Below are positions 1 through 11,647 of a DNA stretch of 64,000 nt, piece by piece. Numbering within the stretch: position 1 is the first letter of the stretch; the number at the start of each line of letters is the position of its first letter. The notes beneath the pieces were generated by a model that had not been told where the DNA came from, did no database searches, and saw only the letters and a program-made list of their open reading frames with translations. Where the stretch lies: the NCBI GenBank assembly GCA_018296165.2, contig JACKQL020000043.1, positions 124,001 to 188,000 on the forward strand, written 5' to 3'. The position numbers were made by a program, and so were the translations under genes. Source of the stretch: Termitomyces sp. T153. Its lineage: Eukaryota > Basidiomycota > Agaricomycetes > Agaricales > Lyophyllaceae.

Positions 1-243
1 AACTCATCAATTGCCTTGGCCCAGTCAACAAAAGGCCACGCCCGCGCAAAGCACATAGACATCCGACACCATTATATTCGCGAGCGTGTGTCTGAAGGCG
101 ACATCGAGATTATTCATATCCCTTCCTCCGAAAACATTGCAGACATATGTACCAAGCCACTCACGCGCGCAGCACACGACTACCTCGTTGGGTCGATGGG
201 CTTAAAGAACCAGGACGGTCGTACAAGTCAGGGGGAGTGTTGA
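1..243 (+). pseudogene. Ty1/copia polyprotein, C-terminal end (RNase H), partial at window edge
   Basis: Frame 1 is open from the first base to the TGA at 241-243, about 80 codons. It reads as the end of a copia RNase H domain: AKHIDIRHHYIRERV followed by IHIPSSENIADICTKPL, the usual C-terminal block of copia Pol. A purine run (about 229-237) and an LTR (from 238) follow directly, as expected at the 3' end of a plus-strand element. The rest of the element lies before the window, so whether the full ORF is intact cannot be judged. It is a different family from the copia element at 24788-30299. Confidence 0.85.
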
Positions 244-569
244 GATAGGACTTGCACGGACCATCAGTATGTCATACTTACCTATCCATTTCCTCATCGG
301 GCAATCCCTCAGCCATCACCGAATGTGGTGGCGATCAGTATCCACCATCAAACCTTATTTATTTTACCAGATATTCGTACGATAGGACATTGCTACCCTC
401 AGTCGACCACATATAGTTGGAGTGACTGAGGGTGAGCAAATTTTTACTTACATCTTATTTACTTCCGACTAAATATCTCCTGTAGACTTCTGTATTTCTC
501 TACAGGTAATAATAAACTCAGTCGACCACATATAGTTGGAGTGATTGAGGACTTCTGTATTTCTCTACA
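238..569 (+). repeat. 3' LTR of the copia element at the left edge
   Basis: The LTR starts TGTTGAGATAGG right after the purine run and most likely ends ..TTCTCTACA at 569, giving TG..CA ends and 332 bp. Position 570 is also where homology with the other P450 arm (50340) begins, which supports the end. It holds an inverted repeat ACCCTCAGTC (395-404) / GACTGAGGGT (424-433) and a decayed second copy at about 515-550. The target duplication cannot be checked because the left flank is missing. Confidence 0.7.
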
Positions 570-1617
570 GAAAGTTCTTGAGAAAATCAGGTGCCTTCAC
601 AAAGATGGGTGAACCAAGGTCAGAAGAAACCCTGAAAACAATGGTGGAAGACAACAAAGAAATGGGGGCAGAAGAGAGGTACTGGCAGAGACTGGAAGAG
701 AGAGGAGGAAGATGGGTACATAGGGAGGACAGAGGAGGACATGGAGAATGGAGAGAAGAGCAAGGACAAGGAAGAGTAGTAGACGGAAATGTCTGGGAGG
801 AAACACCATAACATGACACAAAGCAGTAGGGTACAATTACAGGTACGCACAACAGACATAGGACCAGCACACACGCAACACCTAGCAGGCGCAAAGGGGA
901 CCACGGACCCAATCAGTCCTTATTCATCTCTTTATCTCATTCTATTGTTCTCCATTCTTACCCCATCCAATTCTCAATTGCCGGCTATTACACTACCTAT
1001 CCAAGCTAACGAACATACCACCAGGAAAGGCCCGGATTGACGCTTACGTACTATTCATACTTTCGAACTACAACTATACTTAGCTGCACAGTTACAGCTC
1101 GCCCCCCAGCCCGTTCTGTGGCTTGCTGGCATAAAACAGAGATCCATCCATCCATCCATCCAACAGCCTGATCTGACCTACTTAATGCAGTTTCTAACCT
1201 GATAAGGCATCGACAGAACCTAAAAGCAAGGTTCTTGGGTCAACCTTCCGGAGTCGTCGTATAGGCGCAGCCACTTTCCCACGTCCGTCGTCCCATGAAT
1301 ATATAGAGATTATTACGAGCAACACTTTGTGCAATTATCATTGTAGATCACGAGTCTCTAGGTCGATGAATCCCTCGGTGCACATAGCCACTGTGGAAAG
1401 CTTTTGAGTGGCATTCCCAAAATTTTACCCAACATCTCTGAACGGCATCGGGGATATTTTTCATCAGTTCCTGGATCGGCATGTATGACATTTTCAAAGC
1501 AGTACTGTACTTACTCCTTCTTTGTCATTTTGTTCCATGATCGGGAACTTCTCTGAATAGTATGACCAGATGAGATGTATAAAAAGCTGGACAGCTGCCT
1601 ACCGAAACAGCTCAGAC
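570..1617 (+). promoter_or_regulatory. P450-A upstream region with (CCAT)n tract and TATA box
   Basis: No convincing gene is seen here. A CCAT microsatellite lies at about 1144-1161 and has a GGAT counterpart at about 49739-49757 in arm B. A TATA-like TATAAAAAG sits at about 1577-1585, some 35-40 bp before the preferred ATG, so the in-frame ATG at 1570 is unlikely to be the start. Purine-rich 600-780 leaves open frames on both strands that look like composition effects. The stretch 1060-1140 (CTGTGGCTTGCTGGCA) resembles the end of the small retroposon at 58788-58987. Confidence 0.5.
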
Positions 1618-3782
1618 ATGGGCATATTGCTCTCACCCATATATCTCCTCTTGACCGCCTCAGTTATATTTCTTTTCAGAAAATGGCTGTCTTCCTCACG
1701 GCCCCCTTACCCACCTGGCCCTAAGCCGAGCCTGATATCAGGGAATGCTGGAGAGTTACCAACAGTTCTTCCTTGGTTGAAATACGCAGAGTGGGCTAAA
1801 GAATACGGTGATTACTGTTCCAGATCATTTGTTCACTGTACTAATTGAACTCCTTCAGGAGACATTGTTCATGTCAGGGCATACAACCAACACATAGTCA
1901 TCCTCAATAAATTGCAAGATGCAAACGCTTTGTTTGAGAAGCGATCCAGTACCTATTCTGATCGGTCTGAGGTTACGATGATATCTTTGTGAGTCTTTTC
2001 TGCTTGACCTCTGTGGAAATCTGAGCGATGATTACACAATCTTAGAATGGGAATGGATTTCTCTTCCGCGTTCCTGAGATACGGAGATACATGGCGTCGC
2101 CATAGGCGTATCTTCCAACAGGCATTCAACAAGCAAGAAATCAAAACCGTACATGAACCTGTACATGTTTTCAAGGTTCACGAACTTCTCTACAAGTTAC
2201 TCGTGGCGCCTGATGACTTTCTAGCGCACTTCAGAACGTGCGTCATCTTAATCTTGAGTCTTGAACCATTTTTATAGAGTTATTCAGCACTGCGGGAGCA
2301 GTTGTAATGGCTACAGTGTACGATAAGAACATGTCAGAGTCTAATCTCGAAAAATTTGTCATATTATCCGAGCGAACTGTTAATATGCTCTCCGCAAGTT
2401 TTTTCCCTGGTGCCACGGTAGTTAATGCTTTACCCTTCCTCCGCCATATTCCAACATGGTTTCCCGGTGCCCAATTCCATCATTTTGCAGCGGAGTGCCG
2501 CGCATACGCAAGGGAGATGGTAGAAGTTCCGTTCAAATACGTCAAAGATAAAATGGTGAGTGTTCGTTCATTCAACATTTCTAGCAACTGTGCTGATCCA
2601 GATGAAAAGGCCACCGGGATCGAATCATCTAGTTTGACGGAACGGTTACTAAAGCAGAACGATGTTCTCGGTACGATGGCACTAACAGAAGCAGATATCA
2701 AGTCGACCATGGCGACTGCTTTCTTAGGTATGATCCAGAATAATGCTATATTAATCTTCAAAAACCAATGTTAAACAGGTGGCGCAGATACAGTTTTGTA
2801 AATTAATAATATGTGTAGCGAAGCCATTGACTTGAATTCACAGACTGTATCCGTAGCTGGAACATTCATTTACGCAATGCTCGTCAATCCTGAAGCTCAG
2901 AGAAAGGCTCAAGACGAGATTGACGCCGTCATAGGCCGGAAACGATTACCAGACTTCAGTGATCGCCCCAACTTGCCGTATGTCGAGGCCGTCTATCGAG
3001 AGATTATGAGATGGCGCCCAGTTGCTCCCCTAGGTCTTGTTCATTCTACGTCTATGGATGATGTTTACAATGGATATCTCATCCCGAAGGGTAAATTTCC
3101 CTCTTGTGCTATGCAATTATTTCTTCTACTAATTCTAACACAGGAACTTTGGTCATGCCCAATATATGGTGCGTATCGGGTCAATTATCCCGCGCTTTAC
3201 TAAAAATGTACTATGTCCCTTGCAGGTCGATGACACATGACGAGTCACGGTACCGTGAACCCGATTTGTTCAAACCGGAGAGGTTCTTTGACGAGAATGG
3301 ACATCTAAACACTGACGATGACATCATTGCTTTTGGGTTTGGCAGACGGTATGTCGCAATCACTTCAGCACTGTACTGTCACCTAAAGCTAACCGGATGA
3401 TGCACAAGGATTTGCCCAGGCCGTCATATGGCTAGTTCAATGGTGAAACCTTCGCGCAACAGAATGTTCCAGTGCAACGTTAAAATTCTAGTTTTCCTAG
3501 GTCTGGCTTCTTATTTCATCGATCATGGCTACCTTCAACATCAGGAAGGCGCGAGATGAACAGGGGAATGAGATTGACGTTGATGACTCATATACCAGTG
3601 GGCTCGTAAGGTATAGCATCAATTGATCCTTCAGATAAGCTTGATCATATCCGCTTTTCAGCCATAAGACTCCCCATTCTTGCTCCATAACGCCTCGTTC
3701 GGGAGAGACTCCAAAGTTGATCATCGAAGCTAACACTGAAGCTTCGCTATGCTATGTTGAATCGGCCTCCGCCAATTGTTGA
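1618..3782 (+). pseudogene. Cytochrome P450 monooxygenase, copy A (probably impaired)
   Basis: This is a microsomal P450 of about 500 aa in about a dozen exons, with an N-terminal membrane anchor (MGILLSPIYLLLTASVIFL) and a proline hinge RPPYPPGPKP. Exons by splice reading include 1618-1807, 1859-1988, 2046-2237 and 2288-2555. The I-helix GADT/TVS is rebuilt across an intron. ExxR is EIMR in VYREIMRWRP, PERF is FKPERFF, and the heme loop FGFGRR/ICPGRH spans an intron at about 3350-3406. The last exon ends at the TGA at 3780-3782. Compared with copy B, one G is missing at the acceptor of the intron starting at 2556. Splicing there shifts the frame, while keeping the 45 nt gives an in-frame 15-residue insert (VSVRSFNISSNCADP). 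The substrate is unknown; membership of the basidiomycete P450 superfamily is clear. Confidence 0.8.
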
Positions 3783-4055
3783 ATCGTTGTTTTGCGTTGG
3801 TCTGACCTCCGTGTCTCCACATCGTTATGAATACCTTTGTTGACAACAGTCTACTTTCCACCCATATTCGTATCTATATATTTGAAATCGATCTAAGTAT
3901 ACATAGTTCTCAGAATCCATGCGTATCAATCATTTGTACATGATATCGGAGTGCCTTTGAACCAGAGAAAGAGTTTAAAGAATATAAAGCAAGCGACGAC
4001 TCGAAGAATCGGGTCTTGGTCGGGTCAACTATCCACAAATTGATTATACCAGACT

Positions 4056-4869
4056 TTGAGCCTCAGCTTGAGTAGGAATGACTGGGACAAACTGGATAGC
4101 TCATTCGCGAGCATTAAGCTAAGCGGTGTGCATACACGTAGTAGTCCACTGGGTGACTATAAGAGGCTCCAGTGTCTCATCCAGGGAATCAAATGCTATC
4201 ATGGCAAACAGGATCGCCACTCAGTTCAGCCAGTCATCCTTCCCATCCTCACGTCCATCCTGCACCAACTCAAACCTGACACAGTCCCCGGCCACCTATC
4301 TGTCTATGCAGCTGCATGCCTCGCATACTTGGGCCTCTTATGCAGTGGGGAATTCACAATTGGGAGAGGGGGTAAGTTCAATGCCAGCCTTGACCTTTCC
4401 CGTTGTTCAGTCAAATTCCTCCCCAGTTTTGACTCCCCTACACACATTCAGCTCACCTTGCCTGCCTCCAAGATCGATCCATTTAGGAAAGGGATCACCA
4501 TCACAGTTGCCGCCGCACCTGGACGCTGCACCTGCCCCGTTGCAGCCCTCAAAGCGCTGTTCACGAAGCTACCCAGGGGGGACAATACACCTCTCTTTGA
4601 GCAACCAGATGGTAATGCACTGTCCTACACCTTTTTCGTCAATCCGCGAAGCCCTGTCACTCGCAGGCATCAACTCTGAGCCCTATGCCGGCCACATTTT
4701 TAGGCAGGGGGTGGCTTTAGCAGCAGCAGCAGCAGCAGCGGGGTATTACGACTACGAAATCCAGATGCTGGGCAGGTGGCGCAGCGACTCCTACAAACTG
4801 TACGTTGAAACAATCCTCTCCACATCCTCCACTTATCATCTCTCTTACATGTGGCCCACTCTCAGCTAG
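4056..4869 (+). pseudogene. Tyrosine recombinase of a Ngaro/DIRS-like element (element N1), frameshifted
   Basis: Two overlapping frames together give a YR-type integrase: the first covers 4056-4679, the second carries the C-terminal catalytic part to 4869. The switch is needed near 4630-4645. Visible landmarks are RLQCLIQGIK, LGLLCSGEFTIG (normally an Arg before SGE; here TGC, explained by CGC to TGC), HxxR in GHIFRQG, and LGRWRSDSYKLYVET with the nucleophilic Tyr. A GCA run (about 4719-4738) encodes alanines. YR enzymes cut and rejoin DNA to integrate circular element copies. The 5' end is not defined because arm A homology reaches 4172. No reverse transcriptase is seen upstream, so this is a 3' fragment; a Crypton origin is the alternative. 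Confidence 0.75.
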
Positions 4870-4910
4870 CCCTTTTCAAACCCCCGGCTCTATGGGACTA
4901 CACAGTTTTG

Positions 4911-5086
4911 GCTTAAGTTTCAGCCACTCTCTCCCTGAGGATGGATATCCAAGGCTCAAGAACTCATCAGGAATCAAGAAATAACATTTCTTCCCATAAT
5001 GCTTGCCCAAAACCCTTAAGTCAACATCTTCTCATTTCACTCTTGCTTACTTCCTCTTGTCTCACAATAATAATGCCTTGAATTCA
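4911..5086 (+). repeat. Direct repeat after the N1 YR gene (candidate B1)
   Basis: The segment beginning GCTTAAGTTTCAGCCACTCT matches 23849-24012 in direct orientation, including the shared block CAAGAAATAACATTTCTTCC. It lies just downstream of the recombinase. Together with the copy beyond G1 it has the arrangement expected for the B1-A2-B2 split direct repeats of Ngaro elements, with G1 inserted in the A2 part (5087-5287 plus 23704-23848). Confidence 0.6.
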
Positions 5087-5287
5087 TGGATCAGGCAAGA
5101 TGTGATGGGGGTTGCCTGGGGTTAACTCAAGGCACAGATCAACTGCCTCTTCACTCTGTCACACTGGCCCTGGCTCATTGTCCCCTTAATCCTTTGTCTA
5201 CTCTACATATATACCTGCAAGCATTGTGTCAGTGACCTTGTCATCTCACACTGTGCTTGCAAGTAAGTACTTATTCTAGGTTGTAGT
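5087..5287 (+). repeat. Candidate A2 segment of N1, left part, before the G1 insertion
   Basis: No gene. A TATA-like CATATATACC lies at about 5205-5214. The string GTCATCTCACACTG occurs here (about 5238-5251) and again at about 23707-23720 on the other side of G1, so it is an internal direct repeat of the N1 terminal region. The last five bases, GTAGT (5283-5287), are the G1 target duplication. Confidence 0.45.
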
Positions 5288-5655
5288 TGTAAGGGTGACC
5301 TCTGGGGTGGCAGATCTGAGTCATGCAACTAGCAGAGGGGAATCTAAAGTATATTAGCAAGTAGACAAAGATACAAGCAGTAACTAATCACTTAGCAGAG
5401 AGGAATCCAAAGAGAACAAGTCTAAGGATCCCTACTGCTTGGTGCAGTGCATCAGCAAGTGGCAGAGGCATAGGAGCAACTGTACAGAAGGCCGGAGCTA
5501 GCCCTAACTCTAGAAAGATGATTGGTGAGGTAATACAGAAAGTTCTGTAGGTCTCCAGAGATCTCTGGGGTTCTGGAACAAGCCCTGGAGACATTGAACA
5601 AGCTGTGGAGATGCTAGAACAAATTGTGGAGGTTGGAAACAGAAGTCCCCTGACA
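5288..5655 (-). repeat. G1 3' LTR
   Basis: 368 bp; reads TGTAAGGGTGACC..CCCCTGACA on the plus strand. It matches 23331-23698 and the solo LTR at 30996-31364. The right side is followed by the G1 purine tract. Confidence 0.88.
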
Positions 5656-7362
5656 TCACCCCCCCTCTAGCATGCAGCATCTCAACCTGTGGGGTAGAAA
5701 AGGTCCCTGATTGCTCCGTCCACTGGTGAAATAGTATAGATTCTTTGTATAGCATGCAGAGCATCTGGGTGCTTCCTGTGGAACTCTTTGATGAGCCCTG
5801 GGGCATGTATGTTCTCCTGTAGTTCCCAGGAGATGTCCTTATTTTCTATAGCCCTTCCACTTCACCTTATATTGTAGTTGCTGGAATAAATGACTATCCA
5901 GGATTTCTTCCACCTTGTACTCCTTGTTAATGTCAACCACCACTGGAGGTGGTGGGGGTGGTGGACATCATCCCAGAATAGGATCCCTTGGAGCTAGAGT
6001 CAATTTGACCATGTTGAACACCTGATGAAGCTAGCACATCTATGTAAGGAGCTGGAGTCTGTAGGCTAGCGGCCCTACCTGTTGTTTCACTGTGAAAGGT
6101 CCCAGTTGGCAGTGCAATAGCTTTTTTGAAGATCAGGTGGTTGTAATATCAGAGTCATCTAGGTAGACTCAATCCCTGGGCTGGTATTTGTGCTCTGGGG
6201 TCCTCCCATAGTTATAGTATTGCACTATGTCATCCTTTGCCTTTGCCAGAGCTGCTCAGGCCTCCTCCTGTGACTTCTTCATATAGTCCACAAACTTGTT
6301 TACTGCTTCATATTCCAAGAGCTGGGCCCAGGGTTTGAAGCCCATGCATGGGTGCTGTCCAGTGTCAAGGAAGAATGGGGAAAATTGTGTGGAAGCATGA
6401 ACATGGTTGTTGTATTGGAACTCAGCATCAGGGAGGAGTTGTCCCAGTTGTTCTGATGCTCATTGCAGAAGAGGCAGAGGTACTGCTCCAACTCCTGCTT
6501 TATGCATTTGGTCTGGCCATTGAACTGCAGGTGGTAGGCAGTGGAGGTGTGAAGCTTCATGCCAAGTAGTTGGTAGAGCTCCCTAGTGAAGTCTGCTATG
6601 AATTGCAGCCTCTGGTCAGAGACATAGGCATTGAAGAGGCCATGGAGCTTCCAGATGTTCCTCCAGTACAGGTTTGTGGCACCTATGGCAGAGCAAGTGG
6701 TGTAAGTCAGAATGAAGTGCACTTGCTTACTATACAGATCCACCACCACCATGATTGTGTCATAACCATGGGCATTGGGGAGCTCTACAATGAAGTTCAC
6801 AAAGGCAATGCTCCATTGCTCCACAGGCATGGGCAACAGGTGTAGCTGTCCAGAGGGGAGGCAGTGCTGGGGTTTGGTCCAGAGAAAGAGATTGCATGTA
6901 CCAGTGTAGGACCCAATATACTAAGACATCTGGGGCCACCAGTAATTCTGCAATACCAGCTCCAAAATGTTTTCCATTGTCCAGAGTGCCCAGTAATGCA
7001 GGAGTTATTGTGTTGCTCTACAATCCTCTGGCAGAGCCCCGGAACATTGGGCACATAGATACAATCCCAGAAGGTTAAGATCCCATCCCAAAAGACCCAT
7101 TTGTCCATGTGAACCAATTTGGTGCCCATGGTACATCCTGAATTTAGTGCCTGAGCTGCCTGAGCAGTGAGTTCTTCCTGCTGACTGTCCTAGTTGCCCT
7201 GCCAGATTTCTCAGAGGATGTCTACTTCTGCTCCCTTGACAGCTAGACCTTCCATGGCTTGGATTGCAAACAGTTTAGACTGGAGGAGCATGATATTGCT
7301 ATTGTCCTCTCCCCCAGTGCCATGGTCCACTCTCCAGGACAGGGCATTCAGCTTCCCTATAC
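5656..7362 (-). pseudogene. G1 pol 3' part: integrase and chromodomain, broken
   Basis: Read on the minus strand, 7129-6797 gives the integrase zinc-finger region (VPGLCQRIVEQHN) and 6836-6300 the integrase core: WSIAFVNFIVELPNAHGYDT, then DQRLQFIADFTRELY and HLQFNGQTKCIKQELEQY. Family consensus has DRGPQF and QTDGQTERxNQ, so several Arg or Pro codons have changed. Around 5960-5770 the frame fragments give HLFQQLQYKVKWKGY, the YxVKWxGY core of a chromodomain, which in chromoviruses directs integration to heterochromatin. Frames shift or stop repeatedly, so no protein is made. Confidence 0.8.
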
Positions 7363-7367
7363 TCCAG

Positions 7368-9659
7368 TGATAAGACCCACTTGTCACTGAGCACCATTTG
7401 TGGCCTTTCAGACTGAACAGCAGCTGACTATTTCAACATTGCACAAGCCATGACACACAGCACATGAGGCCTAGCCCCAAAGTCTGGAATGATGTAGCCT
7501 TTGCATGCGATTTTAGTGACCACAAGACTTATTGATCATGGGCAAATATTACATGGAGTCTGGACCTTGGGTCTAGAACAACAAGGCCAAGATCTTTCTT
7601 AGCAAAGATCACTAGTGACTTCCTTGGCAACAACATGGCTGTTCCCCCATATATGGATATATCAACAGTTGTGTGATTTCTTACTTATCATTTTTTCTTG
7701 TCAAGCTTACAAACATACTTGAATGGTGTCTACACTTCAGGTATTGACATTTGGACTTGCTCTTTTTGAGATTTACTGTTTTTACATGTTGCATTGACTT
7801 TGCTTATTTTTTTCACTTGGTTACAGATTGACACCATGTGTATATTATAAACACTTTAGCAGACACCATTGCTAGTGGCAACTATTTGTTTCTTTTCCTA
7901 TATTATTGTCACGACCCATTCCCTGGACCCCTGTACATTGCCCAACAAACCCCTGCCCCCCCAGAACCTCCCCCAATGCTTTGTCAAACTTCCCCAGCAC
8001 TCTGCACCTACTCTGGCTGACTCCGACACATTTTCAGCTAACTCCAATGGCCCCCTGGCCAACTCTGACATCTTTCCTGCAGCTGCTGGTGCTTCCCCTG
8101 GACTTTCTGAGCCCCTGGAACCACTCCCCTGCCATGTCTGACCCCATTACACATCATTGACTTGACACCCTGGCTCCCCTGACTTACCCTGGAGTATCAC
8201 AACAACCCTGGAATGGACCGTGTCAACAATTGATCCCATCAACATATCAATGCAGCCCACCCTCTGGTTGTCACTGACACCCGTCAACTCCGTCAAGCTC
8301 TGCCAAACCCCACCACCACAGCCAATGTTCCCAGAGCTCTTCAGTAGTCAGTATATAAGACATAGAGTAGCTCCTCATACTCTAGTCTTGAGATTACCTA
8401 CCTGCCTTACCTGATGTGTTTCTGATTGTTCTTCTTGTGTTTTGTGTTCTGTATCTCATTTTCCTTATTCTCAGTCTCCTGGTCTTATCTTGTCTCTATT
8501 CCATTATCTTTTTGTTATTGTTCCGTGTCTCTGCCTGAATCTATTCTCATTCTCATCTCATCTTCATCTCATTTCATTCAACTCTGTCTCATCTTGTTTG
8601 ATTCTGTCTATCATGTTTAAGTCCTCTTGACCATAATGTCCTCACGAACTCCGCAGTTATGATTACAAACCTCCAACACTCTTTTACCAACTCCAGACCC
8701 CACTATACACTTGGCTCCAAACCCCATCAATCCCTGTTGATCCCCTGTCAGAACTCCAGCTCCACTCCTGTCATCCACATAGCCTCTGCCTCCTCCACAC
8801 CTGCAATACTCACACATGGACTTATGCCTGAACCCCACCAAGCCCATCTCCCATCCCCACAACTCATCCTCTACTCCTCCGGACCTCCCTGGACTTGCTC
8901 AGACCAATCTCCACTAACTATCCTCACAAGTCCCCAATGTTTGGAACACCTCCGAGTGCCCAGTTGTCAGTGCAGGGAATCATGTCTGCCTAGTAAGGAC
9001 TCGCCCAGTGTAGCTGAGCCCCTGTGGTCAGTGGAACCTGACAATTATACCTTCAAACAGTATAAATACTGCCTGTACATAGACACCCCAGAGAATTGTA
9101 TCACCCTATTGAATCATACTCTCTCTACCTCTAAGCTTACCAGCTTGAGATTTCACTTTGTCTCTATTGCTCACTTTCTCTCTCTCTCTCCCTTTTGACA
9201 ATGACTTAGCAACAAGTCTTGCTGACCTCATCTTCAACTTTGTGTGTAACCAACTGTGGGTGTCCTTTGCATATATTTTGATTTAGCAATGCTAGCAACT
9301 ATGGCTAGCAATTAGTTTGAATTTGTTCTTTGTTTCAATGTATTTATTGCCACTCCCTGTTTCTTTCCCATCTTCCCTCTTTGACTGCCTAAGTTCACTC
9401 TGCTTTAGCAATGTTTTCACCATCACTTGTTTCCCTTTCTCCCATTAGCAACCCTTTGTTACCATCTAGCAACTCAGGCTAGTGATAGCAACTCTTTTCC
9501 TTTTGCACCTCATACCCACATTTGCTCTCACTTTCTGGGACAGTTACTGACTTGCCCTCTACTATTAACTTTCTACTGCCAGCTACCCTATCCAGTGACT
9601 AGTGTTAGGTCCTCCTTTCAGGTTTTCTGCATAGCACTAGGCAGCATAGGAGCACATCA
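7368..9659 (+). repeat. G2 5' LTR, interrupted by a solo LTR
   Basis: Sequence on both sides of 7907-9043 matches the 3' LTR continuously. Without the insert and one ATTAT it would be about 1.15 kb. The 3' LTR lacks about 215 bp present here (about 9178-9405). Both copies have TATAAATACTGCC (about 9061 and 19249), a plausible promoter. Confidence 0.85.
7907..9043 (+). repeat. Solo LTR (1137 bp) with target duplication ATTAT
   Basis: Starts TGTCACGACCC and ends AACCTGACA, with ATTAT on both sides (7902-7906 and 9044-9048). The G2 3' LTR shows the uninterrupted site. There is no coding sequence; AGTATATAAGACATAGAG (about 8348) looks like a core promoter, followed by a pyrimidine-rich, C/T-dominated stretch at 8405-8625. 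It holds a dozen or so CpG, far more than the G2 DNA around it, so it is younger. Its full-length parent is not in the window. Orientation is not proven. Confidence 0.9.
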
Positions 9660-9683
9660 TTTTGGAGCCCACTGTGAGGGTAT

Positions 9684-11563
9684 TTGAAGATAACCATTCT
9701 GCCAGAAACTAGAGCTCAAGCAAAACATTGCTTGCAAATTTTTAGCAAGCTACCCCAATCTTCTTTATTGACCCCTCAGCACTCTCCACCAGCAACTTGG
9801 CCTCAACCCCTTGCCAACAAACTCAGAACCACTAAGAACCTTTGTGACATTAGTGAAATCTTTGCTGACTTCCCAGGTGCCTTTATCAAAAGCTTTCTTG
9901 ATGCACCTCTTTTACCTCTAACTCCTACCAACTCTATCTTCTTTCCAGAAGCCCATTCTATCCCAGCATTGCCAACTATTCCCCTTCCACCACTAATACC
10001 AACAATTGCTACTATGAACAATGACCCTGCCACTTGGCATGCTAGAATGCCACTGTGCAATGATGAAACTGCACCTAAGTGGGATGAAAGTCACCCCAGG
10101 GAACTCCCCTAGTACTTCAAGGAACTTGAATACTTTTTTTTTGACTGAGGCATTGCAGACAACACTCAGAAGAAGGAATATGCAGCAAAATATGTCTCTT
10201 ATGACACAACAGAAACTTGGCTTGGCTTATCAGAATTTGGTGAAAACATTAATATTGGCAACAATGCACCTCAACCTTACATGTACCTGGAATGGAAGGC
10301 AGCAGTACTCAGGCTGTACCCTGGCACTGATGCTAGCACTTGTTACAATCTTGGCAACCTTGAATGGCTTGTTAACTAGACCTTTAACAGCAGCTTAGCA
10401 ATGTTGGGCAGGTTTTCAGACTACTATCAGAATTTTCAACATATTGCTAGATGGTTACTTGCTAACAGCAAGCTTTACCACAACAAGGAACATTGCTTAT
10501 TCCAACAAGGCATTCCCATGTTGCTATGGTCTAAGATCATTTGCAGGCTCAAAATCACTCTTCCTAACTATCATCCTGAAGATCCCTATGATGTTGATCA
10601 AGTCTTTGAGGGTGCTAAATGGGTAATTAAGGGGCACATACACCTCCACAACCAAGACCAGCAATGGCACCAACAGTATCTCTTTGTTGTCACCAATCAT
10701 TAATGCACCAGTTTCACCATTGCCTATGCCTAAATGAGAAACCCTTGAGTTAGTAACAATCACAGTGATTATCAGCACCTTGGAACAATTGGAAGCCCTT
10801 TTAACCAGAAATAATGCTCAGCCCCACCAACAGTTTGCCAACAGCACTTGCCACTTCTGTGGCAAAACAGGTGACACTATGGTCCATAGCACATATATCA
10901 AAATGGAACATATGATTCAACAGGGCAAGATCTGTTGCAATTCTGAAGAAAAAAATTATATTACCATCTGGTGCTATGATTCCCAACTATTTTAGCAAGC
11001 AGCTTTACATGGAACACATCAAGGAATGGCACAGGCTTAATCCAGGACAAATTGTTACTGGCAGACTTTCTTCCAATGCTAACCCAGACCCAGAACAAGC
11101 AGCAATGCAGCAGTTGCTAATTCACAAGGTAATGCAATAGGACATCACTATGGGCTGAGTGCTAAGCAAGGAAGAATGGATTGAGGCTTTGGAACATGAA
11201 CTGTTTGCACTCAGGCAACATGGCAAAAAGTTTGATGGTGTGCAAGTTCTCTGCACCACATATCAACCAGCAAATGATACCTCCAGAATGACATTGACTA
11301 GTGACACTCCAGCAACTTCATTCCCTTCCAATTCTACTCCAGCTCCTGCTGCTAAGCCTGTAGACAAAGGCAAAGCACCTGAACAGTCTGTCACTAAGAA
11401 ACCAGTTACTCAGCCTCCAGTCCACCCTTTTTCTGGCATCCTTAGTTGCTACACCCCTCCCACTAATAGGAATTTTGCTGCTCCCAATAGATCTAATGAT
11501 GGCACATATCAAACTATGTTACCCATCTATGACATCAAACAGTCTAAAGCAGTTTTTGAATAG
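9684..11563 (+). pseudogene. G2 gag-like polyprotein, broken
   Basis: The region from just after the 5' LTR contains overlapping open fragments (9684-10112, 10401-10703, 10765-10995, 11159-11563). They fit one gag-like product with several frameshifts. A damaged zinc knuckle is visible in CHFCGKTGDTMVHSTY at about 10850 (CX2C kept, the later Cys changed). The last part, rich in Ser/Thr/Pro/Lys, is a typical gag linker. It would have formed the particle shell. No intact frame remains. Confidence 0.65.
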
Positions 11564-11647
11564 GTTTTAAGCACCAAGGTCATAGTTTCAGTTGGCAAAC
11601 TTTGCTCGGTATCATAGGACATCAGGAATCAATTCAGGACAGCCATT

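Larger units (their letters stand above)
570..4172. repeat. Arm A of a ~3.6 kb inverted duplication carrying a P450 gene
   Basis: The stretch matches 46744-50340 in reverse complement from AAAGTTCTTG (571-580 against 50331-50340) to GAGGCTCCA (about 4164-4172 against 46746-46754). Divergence is a few percent in the gene and greater in the flanks, with small indels. At the left the homology stops at the copia LTR. At the right it stops inside the YR gene, so some YR sequence was already present when the duplication formed. Confidence 0.85.

Noticed and set aside
565..912. Hydrophobic open frames opposite the purine-rich P450 upstream region (also 50000-50469)
   Set aside because: They arise from a CT-rich strand, have no recognisable family or splice context, and differ between the two arms by frame-breaking indels.
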